A stretch of DNA of 64,000 nucleotides, taken from the NCBI GenBank assembly GCA_961205875.1, contig OY540814.1, positions 6,492,993-6,556,992 of the forward strand, given 5' to 3'. Of the stretch, positions 23,041-35,506 are shown piece by piece; the stretch's first letter is position 1; every line of letters starts with the position of its first letter. The notes beneath the pieces were generated by a model, which was not told the DNA's origin, searched no databases, and was given only the letters and a program-made list of their open reading frames with translations. Source of the stretch: Sialis fuliginosa. Taxonomy: Eukaryota; Arthropoda; Insecta; Megaloptera; Sialidae. A program made the position numbers and the translations under genes.

Positions 23041-25639
23041 CCTCTGTGTGTATGAATATGTTACTTTCACGCCTGGTGGCTTGCCAATAGTGTGGATATG
23101 TGTTTATTTATAGTTGTCACTCTTGTCTTGACATGTATATTGAAATACAATTGTAGTTACATATGTTTTTCAGATGTTGAATTAACTAACTTCGCAAAAC
23201 AAGCGTGGTCGAGGAATTACAAAAATATAAGGTGTAATAGAAATATATATATTAATACTTGAACATCGAAAATTGTCGTACGTTTTTTTTTAATATTAAT
23301 TAGAAAAGGAGGTGAATGAAACTTATATCATTCGAAAGGTATAGATATGTAGAAAAAAATGTTTGTATGTTGCCATTAAGGCAGGTAAAATAAATTTAAC
23401 ATACACACATGATTGCCCCTCCCACTGTTTCTTTATTTCCCCTTGCATCGTTCAACAGTATAGCACTACTCCTAGCGCCACCAAGCGGCAGAAATAAATA
23501 GTTTTGGATTTCTGTCAAACGTAGAAAATGCGTATAGAAATTTTTTAAGTTCGCGTTCAATTGCAGTGTTTTTATTTGGAAATTTTTGTTGTAAAAGCGG
23601 GTTAGGTTAAGTGTGTATGTTACCGTTAAGGCAGGTAAAATATTGATCGAATTTCGACCATAGGCGATACTAGTACAAAAATTAATTATTGAATTAATAA
23701 GTTTTATTATAGCAAACGTTAAAAACGAGAAATTTTTTAATGTTTCAGTTCATGTTTTATACTTGAACGAGATTGGATTAAACGACGAGACGAGACTAAT
23801 ACGATATCAACATTCTCTCCGAGAGTCTCAGTTTTAAGAGAATGCCAACAATAAGTACCTACCTATACTTGTTTAAAATTTAAACATGATTCTAGGTAGA
23901 AGATAAACAATATTAATAATGTTTTAACGTAGATAATGTTTTGTAATAAGTATAAAATTGATTTTTTTTATATAAAAAATGAGAATTGCCACGAGATTAG
24001 AAATTTAGAAAGTTTATATTTTGACGAAATAAGACTAATTGTAAGACAAAAAATGTTATAAAATTAAGACCGAAATAAGACTGTCACTTTCTGTGGAGCT
24101 CTAGTTACAGTTGATAAAATTATATTTATCCTCACAAGGACAGACATACATATAAGCATAGCCAACAATAATTTAAGGGTGTTCAAAACGAAAATTTCAT
24201 GATAACAGTTTTTATTTTATTTTTTTTACATCAAAAAGACAACGGTTGTTTAAAAAAAAATTATTTAAAAATGTAAAGGTTTTGTTGTTATTTTGTTTAA
24301 AAAAACACCGTGCTGCTGTACTGGTGTATAAACACGTCATAATACTAAGGTAACGTACCTACAGGAAGTATGTAAAAATATTTGAAAAAAGGACAGATTT
24401 GGATTTCAAAATCAAACGATATTTTGTACCAAGCTAGATAAGTACATTTTTTTGTGTAATAAAAAAAAATCAGTCTTGACTGTTCAATTACGCTAATTTT
24501 TGTTTATTAATTTTCTTTTAAATTTTAGAACTTTATAATTAGTTTTATATTATTTATAAACTGGACTTTGGTCTAATAATAATATTTTATTTCTGATTAT
24601 CAATATGTATAGTTAAATAATCGATTTTTTAAGGCTAAAAAAATACGATACTAATTTTATCAAATATTTTTATAATATCCGGTTGTAATATACGTATTTA
24701 TGTATTCACAACTAACGTGCATGAAAATGAATCAGACACTATAATAAACATAATAAAATTCTGCTGATTTTATTCTTATATTTGTCGAAATTTCAAAATT
24801 TATTTGTACGACATAGACCTACATAATTAAAACGAAAGTGTTAATTACTGATAAAAAAAACTGTCAGTAAATAATATGTCATACGCCAAAACGGATATGA
24901 TAATTTTGTTAAAACTACGAGCATGTTAGTTATATGTGTATATATTGACTTTGATCATTTGTAATAATGATAGTTTACTTAAATGAATACGTAAGAGAAC
25001 AGATAAACAATCTGAATCATAAAACGATCATTCGCATATGTAGCAGTACTGCAGATTCTAATTCCCGTACAATAAATGCAAAGTTATTGTCGGCACATGT
25101 ATAGTTTGTTTGCTGTACAGATAGAATTAAAGAAAGGTCTATGCAGAAATGTCTCTGGAAAGTAAACAGCGGGCGAATACGTGCTATGGAAACAATTAAA
25201 ACCCTGCTAGGATCCGTCTGAGAATTACAATCGGTAGAGACGATCCCATGCATACTGCTCTCTTTAAAAACGGTCTAATTTGTCGCTTGGCATCGCAATG
25301 AAATTATATTATAAACATTACTTACGTGCTGTTTTATATTGTAATCAGACATATTACTTTTATTTTTAATTTACAATTAGTTTATATTTAATTATAATAT
25401 TAGAAGATATAAATTAAAGACTTTTGAAATATTTCATATGAATTTATAAATCTGTAGACTTTTTATGTAAGTACAGTATAAATAAATAAATACTTTAAAA
25501 TTTGTATACGTCTTTTACAGGTAACATTATTATAAATAATTTTGATAGTTTAAGAATTTTGTTTTGTTTCTTTGATTGTTTCAACTAATCTCTATGAACA
25601 GATTTTGATGGAATTTTCACTGTTGTGCCGTGGTTTATG
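23041..25639. other. AT-rich noncoding stretch
   Basis: No gene seen. A roughly 29-bp direct repeat (core ttaaggcaggtaaaata) occurs at about 23366 and 23614. A block with cctagcgccaccaagcgg lies between its copies. The minus-strand frame at 25017-25253 looks random. Confidence 0.5.
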
Positions 25640-26045
25640 GAGTGAAGTCGCGGGGGAAACCTAATATATATGTACATGTATAGGTATATAGTTTATCTGT
25701 CTATCTGTCTGTCCATCAGTGCGCTTATCACTCGAGAACTACTTATCCGATTTACATGTTTTTTTAAATTCATAAATATGTTCTTTGCCCAGGTGTTAGT
25801 AAATATTTTGTTACGTTAGGTAACATAAGGGATAAGCAGTAACGTTAATAGTAAATCAAGTCGGAAAAAAGTTTGCCGCCAGCGCACTCTTTTGCAATAG
25901 GCTGCCTAAACCATTAAAAATTGAACAATGTAATGTAGTAAAGAATTGTGTAGAATCAAAAGATCTAAAATAATTCAACTATTTTTCAAAAATCCTAAAC
26001 AATAATTCCGTACTTCACACGAGCGAAGCCCCAGGAACAACTAGT
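25640..26045 (-). repeat. Interspersed repeat family R3, copy 2 (inverted)
   Basis: Reverse complement of the 21478 copy: it holds gtgcgcttatcactcgagaa, gtttgccgccagcgcactc, and ends near cgagcgaagccccaggaac. Longer and more diverged than copy 1. Confidence 0.55.
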
Positions 26046-26145
26046 ATAGTATAGGATTCCGATCGGGTCACTCTATTAATTTAACAATCTATGAAACAAT
26101 TAATAGTATTCTGAATGCCTGAAACCAAAAACACTTATGTATTCT

Positions 26146-26419
26146 CGCTCTATTTGATCTTTCAAAAGCATTTGATTGTAATAATTTGGACTTATTATTA
26201 TTTAACTATGATCACTTTGCACGTAATAAATATAATCTTCTTCCGCCTTTCGCGACTCTGAATATTTTCGAAGATGGCTCACTGAGCCAAATAATAAAAA
26301 TATACAACCATCTACCGATGCATATTAAAACGTTACAATTTCGTCAGTTCAAAATTCAATTAAGAGAATATTTGCTATCTAAAAATTATTATAGCATTGC
26401 CGAATATTTTGATGACTGA
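26146..26419 (+). pseudogene. LINE relic: reverse-transcriptase box A joined to the protein tail
   Basis: One open frame begins ALFDLSKAFDC, which is box A of a LINE reverse transcriptase. After NNLDLLLFNYDHFARNKYN it continues in a typical C-terminal tail of Jockey/I-type LINE proteins (IYNHLPMHIKTLQFRQFKIQ then LREYLLSKNYYSIAEYFDD). The rest of the polymerase domain is missing, so a large internal deletion joined the two parts without breaking the frame. A taataataataa stretch follows the stop, like the short tandem tail of I-type elements. It cannot be functional. Confidence 0.7.
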
Positions 26420-29400
26420 CTAATAATAATAATAAATTTTCTTTTGTTAATATGTATGCAGGTGTGTACCTATGTGTCCACATATGTATGCATACTTGAT
26501 AAAGTACAATAAGTACTGTATTTTTTTTAATATTTTTCTTTTGCTTTATATGTTTAATTTCTTTATATGGCATATTTCACACTGTACGAACAGTCTATAC
26601 GAAATAAAAAATCTATCTAGGTATCTATCTATATATCGGAAACCTGAACAATATACTGATTTTTTTTCTTGAAATATGACACATATTTTCACAATGCTCC
26701 CATTTTTCAGCTTGTTTTCCATCAATTAGCTTCAAAGCTACAGACGGAAATAATTTCTTCAAAAATTGCAGTTGCTATAAATAATTTTTTCAAGCATAAT
26801 ATCTATGTATATATTTTTGAAATTAACTCGACGTGTATTTTGATATTTTTTGTGACGTATTTTTTTTTTAACTTTAGCAAATAATATATATTCTAAATTT
26901 CAGCTCAAGCAATAAAGATCCGTTAGATCTTGAGTTATAATGCGGACCGACAAACGGATAAAAAAGCTTCGTTTATAAGGAAACCTAAAAATGTATTTTA
27001 TTATTTTACAATTAAAAAGTTTGAGAAGCACTAGTTTAATTTAATCCTCAGAAGAGAACATCGATGTTTTTTTTGGAAATAAATTAAGTTTAAGAACTAA
27101 ACCAAGATCAACAATTTATTGGTTACCTATAATAATATAGAGTTAATCTATCTTTTCGCTGAAAAACTTTAATTAAGTAAAATAGAAATAAAACGGAGTT
27201 AGTTACTTTGATTTATGAACGTTTTATATACCTTATATGCATTATATTCTACATTTTTCAAATAATGTAAAACAGCAAATAATGCTTATGAAAAAAACAC
27301 TTTTTCATTGTAGATAGGTAGGTACTTAATATGTTAGCTAGAACTGGGAGAATGCAATATCTGTTTTTGAGTAGAAAACATTTATTATGCTTTGTCAAAT
27401 TTTTAACCGTTTTAAAATTGAATGAATAACACTTGATAGTTAAAGAAATTTAAAGTTTCTATAAAAAAACGTATCAGATGAAGATTAATAACGTTGTACA
27501 GAGAAGTAATAAAACGAAGTATGCATGTTATTTTTAAATCATATCTCCATACGATCCTATTTAATTTGTTATGTCCATTTAATGATTACGCAACACATGG
27601 TGTATGTGGAATACCGATGGACGTTTTTTCATGTACGTATTGACAAATTTTAATCGAAAAAAGTTTATTTAATTTTTTCAGTACGACTCTGTATTTTATT
27701 ATTATTTTCTATCATGAAATGAAATATGATGGAAAACAGTTATTTTTTTCTTCATAAACTGATTTTCTACATTGATTGAAAATGTTAAAACGATGTTGAT
27801 TTACGACAGCACTGAAATTACATTTTGTAAATTAATCTTCACGTGTCGACAAATTGCAACTCACACTGGCAAAACCGCTATCATATACTGTTTTTTTCTT
27901 CATTTTTTTAATATTAGGTATTATGTGTCGAAGTACATTAGATTATATCTAAAGTTATATAGCTGCAATTAAATTTTTTTTGAATGTACAACTGATATGT
28001 TTGTATGTGTGTGTTTTATTTATACTTCCATGTTTTAATTAAAAATGTTATATGTATTACAATGTTTTTTTCGTTATAAACTTTGAAAAGTTGCATATCA
28101 TTGAAAAAGTAATAAAATCTTCTGTTAAAAAAATCATACGAGATATCTGAAAATTTACAAAAATATTATTAAATAGGAAATATTAAACCTTGCATTATTT
28201 ATTTGAAACTTTTTTTAAAATTTCAAATAGGGAAAATTTTGAACTAATACGGTTTTTGACTAATATTCATCGGATAATTTAAAAAAAATAATAATCTTAT
28301 AATAATAAAATAATGAATATAGCACATAACACAATGCTAAAAGAACTTTACGATTTAAAAAATAAAATACGATGTTTTTAGAATCAAAAAGAAAAACTGA
28401 AATGTATATCTAATAATTAAATTTAACAGTTTTTGAAGTCGGTTTTCTTTTTTCTTTATTAAAAAGTTTTTATTGGCTTGGCACCGATTTATTAAAATTT
28501 ATTTAAATTTAATTATTAGGTATATATTTCTCAGTGTTTTTAGTTTTTTTTAAGTCGATTTTATTTTTCAGGTTCAAAAGGTTGGACATCTATGTATTAG
28601 GCAATGCAAATTTTGTGGTATGAAAATTTACCATTAAACTATCCTCTCTTAAAGGTAACTTTTATTCCGTTTAACCGAATCTCCGTCTCTTATAGTTTCC
28701 GTGAACACCATACTGTACCCTGGTATAGTAAATAGTCAAACTAGATATTGTTTAGTAGGATGAGAATATAATGAACAGAAATTAATGGTTCCAATTTGGT
28801 AGTTATGTTTTTCACAAAAATGTTTTTCTTATTAAAAGGCGTACAAAAATCAGTACCTATAGATTTTAAATCAGCGAGGAGCCTTCGAGTTAAAGGGGGT
28901 TTACCTCATATCATGAACAATAATATACGTAATTAGATATCTATACGTAATATACAAATGATAGATAGCACTATCAGAAGTGACGTACCTACCTGATAAC
29001 TAACGATATCTCGTTATAACGTAATTATAAAAAAAAAAACTTTTTTGTGAAAATTATTTTATATTGTTTTATAGATTAAAAATATGTCTAATAATTTGGC
29101 ATATTTCTTATTTAGTTAATTCTGTTGAGGTTTTTAAGAGCGTTATTACTGAACTTATGTATTTTAAATAAAATCGTGATTAAGATATTTAGATAGACTT
29201 TTGTACATTGAATCATATGTCACATGGATGTGATATATACATTAGTATCCGGTTTCGCGGCATGGTGTTGAAATAATTATATAAATACATACATAATTTT
29301 TTTTACTCAGGTTGATGACTGCTAATTTTAAAATAAATATTAACTTAATTAAGTATTGATGTCATAATAAATTGTTGTTTCGAAATCCTTAAATTGAATT

Positions 29401-29434
29401 GATTTCGTTTTATGTAGGTATAGGTACTTAAAAC
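26420..29434. other. AT-rich noncoding stretch
   Basis: No gene, no clear element. Small open frames at 26472-26672, 26669-26884 and 27772-27972 are low-complexity AT translations. Confidence 0.55.
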
Positions 29435-29731
29435 CAGGGCTTCGAACCGTTATTTTTTTTGTTTCGGTTTTCGTTCCGGTTCGAATAAAAAAATATATTT
29501 CGGTTCGGTTCCGGTTTTCGTTCCGAAAAAAATAACGGTTTTTCCGGTTTTTCGGGTTTCGGTTCAGCTCCGAGTGATTAATTAAAAAAAAAATATTTGT
29601 ATTAAAATTTTTTTTTCTACCATAATTTAGAACATTTTATGGTAGATACTTGTATGATAGTCCGAACGACAATTGAAGTGGAAAATAACATAACATGTAC
29701 TGAACCGTAAAAACCGATATTTTTATTTCAG
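29435..29731. mobile_element. hAT MITE family H1, copy B (right end lost)
   Basis: Begins cagggcttcgaaccgttatt and follows the family interior as far as tgaaccgtaaaaaccg, then breaks off. No right terminus or duplication is visible. Confidence 0.7.
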
Positions 29732-30155
29732 TTAGAACTTTGCTATTGGATATTTTCTCCAAAATGCATTCTAACTGAAGATATAAGGGGGGTCCGATAC
29801 TTTTCGATGACCCTGTTTAAATATGCAGTGATTTATAAATAATACATACGCGGTTAATTGGTTTTATGCCTCTAGTTACGGCCCTGATTATTGTATAGTT
29901 ATTATAGCTTGTACAAAAAATAAAATAAAAAAAAGTAACGAAAACGTTGATTAAAATAAGGTAAATAAAATAATATATATATGTATTGCGGTTTGGTATT
30001 TCCAATACAGGAAAGATAATATTGTTGATATTTTTTTTTTCATTTTAAACATTTTTTTGTTTCAAGGCACGTATTTTTCATGAAAATGACTGAAGTATCA
30101 AATGAAGTTAGATTCTTAGGTTACTAACCTCTATTTGTGTTTTCTTAGTTAGGTA

Positions 30156-30405
30156 CACAGCAACACAAAAAAGATAAAGAACTATGTTTTGAAGCGCTGA
30201 ATATTCGAATTTGAGGTCAAAATAGCACTTTAACCAATTCATTGTGAAAACATCCTCGAAAAATCAAATTTTCGAGTATAAGATTTTTTTTGTTTTTTAT
30301 CGGATAAGGTGCTATTTTAACTTCAAATTTGGATTCAGTGCCTAAACATACATAGAAAATACAATGGTCTCCGAAAAAGATCTTTACCTTTTTTTGTGGC
30401 TGTGT
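30156..30405. mobile_element. Short TA-flanked inverted-repeat MITE
   Basis: The ends cacagcaacacaaaaaagat and, reversed, cacagccacaaaaaaaggta form a terminal inverted repeat. A second inner block (tgaggtcaaaatagcac against its diverged complement) continues the pairing. TA flanks both sides approximately. The minus-strand frame at 30217-30432 lies inside and is not a gene. Confidence 0.6.
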
Positions 30406-31038
30406 TAAATTATCCTTTATTATTAATAACATAGTAATTTAATTAAGAATTCAAAGTAAAACATTACTTACTTCAATAGTCGATTTAAAATATATTCCGA
30501 CCATTGTATCGAGTAAAAAATCAACTTTCCAACAACGATGTGTAAAAAGTGATAGAGTGCAGTTTAAAAAATAACACTTGATCCTGCTGCCGGACCTGTT
30601 AAACGCCCCTAATAATATCCTTATCTATCTTCTTTAGGAAAAACAAACACGAAAAATACTATTTGTTCCATATCTTTAACAATGTAAAGCCGTTTTAGAA
30701 AAAAGGCTGGTTCTTCAAAGTTGTGACTATATATTATTAGGTGTACCGGAAAGATTTTTCGTTTTTTTAGGTGATAAAAAAAACTGAATAAATCTGGCAA
30801 AAAATAAGTAATTGAGTATAATAGTTTCCATCACTTTGCCATCTGTTGGGGAGAGAAAATATTCCTGATTTATAAAAAGTAGGTGTCTTTGAAAAAAAAA
30901 ATGGTCAAGGGTCATTTTTACATGATTCTAAGCTTTTTGTTGTTTTTTTTTACACGTATTTTTTGTTGCATGAGGTCGCGCGTTATCATGTTGAAGAATA
31001 ATTTTGCCTCTATTCACAATTCCTGGTCGTTTTCTGAT

Positions 31039-31295
31039 CTCTACTGTGAACAACTGGAACGTTTAAATGATAACTTAATCAGAAAACGACCAGGAATTGT
31101 GAATAGAGGCAAAGTTATTCTTCAACATGATAACGTCCGACCTCATGCAGCAAAAAATACGTGTAAAAAATTTCTGAATTTGGTTGGGAGGTTTTACCTC
31201 ACTCTCCCTATTCACCAAACATAGCACCATCAGACTACCATTTGTTTAGGTCACTAGAACATTTCTTAAGAAACAAAAAGCTTAGATATAGTGAA
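31039..31295 (+). pseudogene. Mariner transposase fragment (frameshifted)
   Basis: The right-arm remnant of the catalytic domain. Frame one covers ERLNDNLIRKRPGIVNRGKV and HDNVRPHAAKNTCKKFLNL. A one-base loss near the LVGRF region (normally LGWEVLPHPPYSPD) moves the rest to a second frame with SPNIAPSDYHLFRSLEHFL. Family: Tc1/mariner with the D34D triad. Confidence 0.8.
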
Positions 31296-31401
31296 TCATG
31301 TAAAAATGACCCTTGATCATTTTTTTTCTTCAAAGACACCTGCTTTTTATAAATCAGGAATATTTTCTCTCCCCAACAGATGGCAAAGTGATGGAAACTA
31401 T

Positions 31402-31756
31402 CAGGGCTTCGAACCGTTATTTTTTTCGTTTGGGGTTTCGTTCCGGTTCGAGTAAAAAAATATATTTCGGTTCGGTTTCGGTTTTTAGTTCCGCCAAAAA
31501 TAAAAAAATTAAAAAAAAAATTATTTGTAATAAAAATTTTTTTTCTACCATAATTTAGAATATATACCTATATTGTATGATAGTCCGAACGACAATTGAA
31601 GTGGGAAATAAGATCATGTTAACGCGCGTATTTTAATATGTACTGAACCGAAAAAACCGTTATTTTTATTTCGGTTCTGTTCCGGTTTTCGTTCCGGCAA
31701 AAAATAATGGTTTTTCTGGTTTTCGGTTTTCGGTTCAGTTCCGGTTCGAAGCCCTG
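31402..31756. mobile_element. hAT MITE family H1, copy C (nested)
   Basis: Complete copy from cagggcttcgaaccg to cggttcgaagccctg with the exact 8-bp duplication gaaactat (31394-31401 and 31757-31764). It sits inside the right arm of the mariner-derived foldback, so it is younger than that element. Confidence 0.9.
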
Positions 31757-31847
31757 GAAACTATACTCAATAAAATATTTTTTTGCCAGATTTATTCAGT
31801 TTTTTTTTATCACCTAAAAAAACGAAAAAACTTTCCAGTACACCTTA

Positions 31848-33277
31848 TATATAGGATAAACATTAAAAAAATTAGGCAAAATAATTCAAAATATGCACAG
31901 TTACGTGTATTAATCAAAGTGTCATTTTCATTATAAGAAATGCATAATTCAATGTGTAGTTTATTTTCCTTCTTAATTTTTTTTTATTTAACAAAATATT
32001 TTTATAAAAGAATTATTTTTTATTTTTAATACCGGGCATTAGAAACTATGCATCTCATGTAAGTATTGAGCACAGTCGAGATAGAGGTACATTGAGGGGG
32101 CTTGGGACAGGGAGAAGGCGACTGATTCACGGGCGCCAAGTGACATTGCTCCATCAGTTTCCTGTGACCATTTCTATGCAAATTCTCACGCCATCACACT
32201 CTTGCACCTATCTCGAGGGTTTTGTGTAACTGTCGTTGCTTTCTTATATACATACAACGAAAATAGTTGGTTCTAACGTACAGGACTGGCATTAAGTGTA
32301 AAAATGTATTTATTTAAAATTTATTTTGAGACTATACAATTTTTTGTCGAAAGTAGGTAATTTTTAAAAATAAATTGAGTGCTATAATATTTATTTAACA
32401 TTTTAAAGAATTTTGATGTGACTAAATTTTTTACTTATAGACATTTGTTCTCTCTACACGATGGAATGTCATTTTATTACCTTACATGATGTTATTTATA
32501 AGAAAAAATCGAAAACTCGAAAATTTGTCGTTTTTATCCAAATTTGAAGGTGAAAATTTAGGAAATTAACTATAAACAAGTAAAAACCTATATCCTATCA
32601 TGTAGAGCAGATAAAAATATATAATTAAAAAATTTAGCAAAATTTTAATATCAATAGTACACATACAACACGTAAAAGTTTATAAAAAATTATAACATAC
32701 AATTTTTACATTTTCGTTCATAAAAAATCGAAAAATGCATAAAAAAGCAGCTAATTAACGTTAAAAAATTCAGTAATTGTTTCTGAAGATACATGAATGT
32801 TTTCAGAATTTTTGGATAATATTTAAAATGTTTATTTCAATTGTTTGTTAAGCAGCGCGCTCGGTTTATTTCTCGAGTCGCGTGAAAAACGTGCTATTTT
32901 GATGCGGGCACTCCAGCATCTCTCACACCTAAACTGAAAAAGTTAGACATATGCTTTCGCTGACTTTTTGGTAGGAAATTTTGTGACTCACAAGAAAGAT
33001 TCTGAGGCATTTTTTCGTATATTACTTAGTTCTCGCTACGTAAACCGTAACAGGTAAAAAAATGTTATACATGTTATTTTGACAATTGTTTATAAATTGT
33101 TTAAACAATTGCGCAATGTTTCATATATGCACAAATGTTCTTTATAACCCAATGAATAAATGTGCACCAACCAAATATTTGTTTTCACATTAGAATTAAT
33201 GCAAGTGATTACATAACGTTACTGGTCTATTTGCTATTTTTTAAATACAACATTAGTATTTTTATATAGATCTACTG
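31848..33277. other. Noncoding stretch with a GC-raised patch
   Basis: AT-rich apart from about 32090-32230 (ggcgactgattcacgggcgc) and about 32850-32930 (gcagcgcgctcgg, ctcgagtcgcgtg). No frame of note. These patches may be regulatory; nothing in them identifies a class. Confidence 0.4.
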
Positions 33278-33789
33278 CAAGGTATACACAGATAAGATAG
33301 TCTCAATAGCTCACTGACCAATCATCGTTGGCGCGGGAATTGATGTCACACAGGGAATATATTCAAATGTTATAAATGTATAATAGAATATCAATTACAA
33401 AAAAATAATTTATTTATTTATCAACACATACAATCAAAGAAGTGTATATTCGACATTGCAAAATCATAAAAAGCTGTCAAAATTACAGAACGTATTGCCA
33501 ATTTAAGAATAGTAAAAATGACGCTTTCCGAATAGACCAAATTATTTGTGATAGCTTTTTTATGATTTTGCAATGTTGTACTTCTTTAATTACATGTGTT
33601 GTTAAAATATCAAAAAATACGAAAACAAGAATACATAAAGGATTTTTTTGAAATTGATATTCTATTATATATTTTTATAACATATATATTATTTTATAAT
33701 ATGTATATCCTCTGGGTGACGTCAATTCTCGCGCTAACGCTGATTGGTCAAGAAGCTATTGAGACTACCTTGTCTTTATATACCATGGG
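33278..33789. mobile_element. Foldback element with 7-bp direct repeat flanks
   Basis: The left arm starts ggtatacacagataagatag at 33281; the right arm ends with the diverged complement (gactaccttgtctttatata). The arms pair over about 200 bp, including a cattgcaaaatcataaaaagct block. tctactg lies on both sides (33271-33277 and 33790-33796), suggesting a 7-9 bp duplication rather than TA. A perfect TGACGTCA is at 33717-33724. Open frames at 33442-33829 belong to the element. Confidence 0.6.
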
Positions 33790-34634
33790 TCTACTGAAGA
33801 TAATATTTACGAAATATACGAGTATGTAATAATCAATGATAAAAAATAATTAACAGTTACTTATTAATGATTTCAATATATTATTTCTACATCAAGAAAA
33901 ATTATAATTAATGCGATATAAGATATCATAGAGTCAGGAAAATTCAAATTTAATATTTATAAGTAATTGAAATGATATACATTTAATATATTGTATACTA
34001 GAAAAATGTCAAGTCACGTATCGTGTATAATAATTATATGTGTTTATGTGTATATGTACTTGTGTATTTGAAGTATTTAATTACATAAGTACATACTTTT
34101 ATATTTATAATATGTAGGTATGATCTTCAATTCTAATAACAATATGACAATATGCATACATTTAAATCTGGGAAATAACCTGTGACAAATATATCCGCTT
34201 TACCTACAGAAATACATACAAATACTTCCTGAAACCAAATCTTGAAGACTTTTTTGCTATTTGCTTGAAGAGTAAAGAAAAATTCTTTATAAAAATTATT
34301 TGAACAATAAAAATTTTTTTTTTGTATAAATTATGAAATTTTTTTTATTCGACAAAAAATAGGGCCCTCGAATAATTATGGGATTTTTTTATACGTAATA
34401 CTGAGTGTGGGTGATTCTAATTAATTATGTAAAGAAATTCTTTCTGGCTAAACAATAAAAAAATGAATGGAAAATAAATTATAAATAATAATATACTTCA
34501 CAATTTTTATTCAATTTTTTTTTCTTATTCGCACCATTTCAATAATAATTAAAAAATTGATAAAAGTACACATCCGTTTCAGGTTTAAAAATTAAAAACA
34601 TTATGATGTAGAGAATATTATTATTTATAATTAA

Positions 34635-34735
34635 TGCTCCGTGTAGGGTCGAAATAGAATATCCCTACCGTATTCTCTACGTGTCGTAAAATGCGACTAA
34701 AAGAGACCCAAACAAAGTTGTAAGCTAGAGCTGGG
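34635..34735. repeat. Small retroelement-like fragment
   Basis: Contains tatccctaccgtattc, gtgtcgtaaaatgcgact and aaagagacccaaac, a string known from insect non-LTR repeats (three short blocks in this order). Only about 100 bp survive. Confidence 0.35.
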
Positions 34736-34984
34736 CGCGTGAGTAATTTTTGATATAAGTATACTACTACAACAATGTTATAAAATAAAGAGTCGTAAAA
34801 TTTAAAACAATGTGAGAAAATACACTTTTCTTAATAGTCCACCGAACCGTGATAATTATTATTTGTCCACTGTTTTTAAACAAAATTATCAACAAATCAC
34901 GCTGTAAGACAGATAAATGTATATAGATTAATATCCAGTAAAGGCAGTAATCAAATATCAACAAATTTTTTTAAATCAATATTT

Positions 34985-35185
34985 TTAAAAATGTTCAACA
35001 CTGGGGTATTTTCCAAGACTAGCAGTACCTTATGTTAAACTTGATATAAAATTAATTAATGAAATGTACGTCCTAGAAAAAGAGAACCGATATTGTTTGT
35101 ATTAATATTTTTAAATCTGTTGTAAGCGATTCTGACTTTTACGGTGGCAGACGACTTCTGAAACCCATAGTACATACCTATTATA
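34985..35185 (+). repeat. Duplicated segment R4, copy 1 (upstream of the peptide gene)
   Basis: Matches 49852-50045 over about 190 bp, with shared blocks ttaattaatgaaatg, aatctgttgtaagcgattct and ccatagtacat. Noncoding. It lies about 300 bp upstream of the secreted-peptide promoter. Confidence 0.55.
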
Positions 35186-35453
35186 TCATTGTAAAACCTA
35201 AGTATATGAACATTTAGTCAATATAGTTCTTGGAATTCAAATACAGGCGCCTGAAGATTTGCTTGACTGATTTTCTTGGCATTTAAAAACCATTGGTCAT
35301 ATATGCAAATAAAATAGTGCTATTTCCTTATATTATTCTTAATTAATGGTTCTGAGAAACTAACCGAACATTCTCATAGTATAGTATTTATTGTTTATTT
35401 ATTGACGTTAGTATTGTTTTATAAGCGAGTAATGCGTGAATCGGTAAATGGAT

Positions 35454-35490
35454 GATAAAAAGACCGCTTCCTGAACGTTTTGTATCAGTC
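35454..35490 (+). promoter_or_regulatory. Core promoter of the secreted peptide gene (TATA-like box and initiator)
   Basis: GATAAAAAG at 35454-35462 is a TATA-like box. The arthropod initiator TCAGTC is at 35485-35490, with the likely +1 A at 35487, 31 bases after the T of the box. The predicted 5' UTR is only about 20 nt before the ATG at 35507. Spacing and order are as expected for a focused, inducible or tissue-specific promoter. Confidence 0.6.
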
Positions 35491-35506
35491 ATTTCACGAA
35501 CTCAAA

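Larger units (their letters stand above)
30737..31847. mobile_element. Mariner-derived foldback, interrupted by a hAT MITE
   Basis: Ends ttaggtgtaccggaaag and its near complement, with TA on both sides, are mariner-type. Each arm carries a piece of the mariner transposase gene facing outward. The right arm is longer. It reads EQLERLNDNLIRKRPGIVNR, then KVILQHDNVRPHAAK with the second catalytic Asp at 31129-31131, then in another frame PHSPYSPNIAPSDYHLFRSL with the third Asp at 31233-31235. The two Asp codons are 104 nt apart; the usual D34D spacing needs 105, so a one-base deletion broke the frame. The left arm repeats the HDN region inverted (about 30985) but lacks the later part. No functional enzyme is left. 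Confidence 0.85.

Noticed and set aside
31039-31295. Intact mariner transposase gene
   Set aside because: A one-base deletion between the catalytic Asp codons, missing N-terminus and inverted left arm.
33442-33829. Open frames around the 33.5 kb region
   Set aside because: They fall in the loop and arm of a foldback element.
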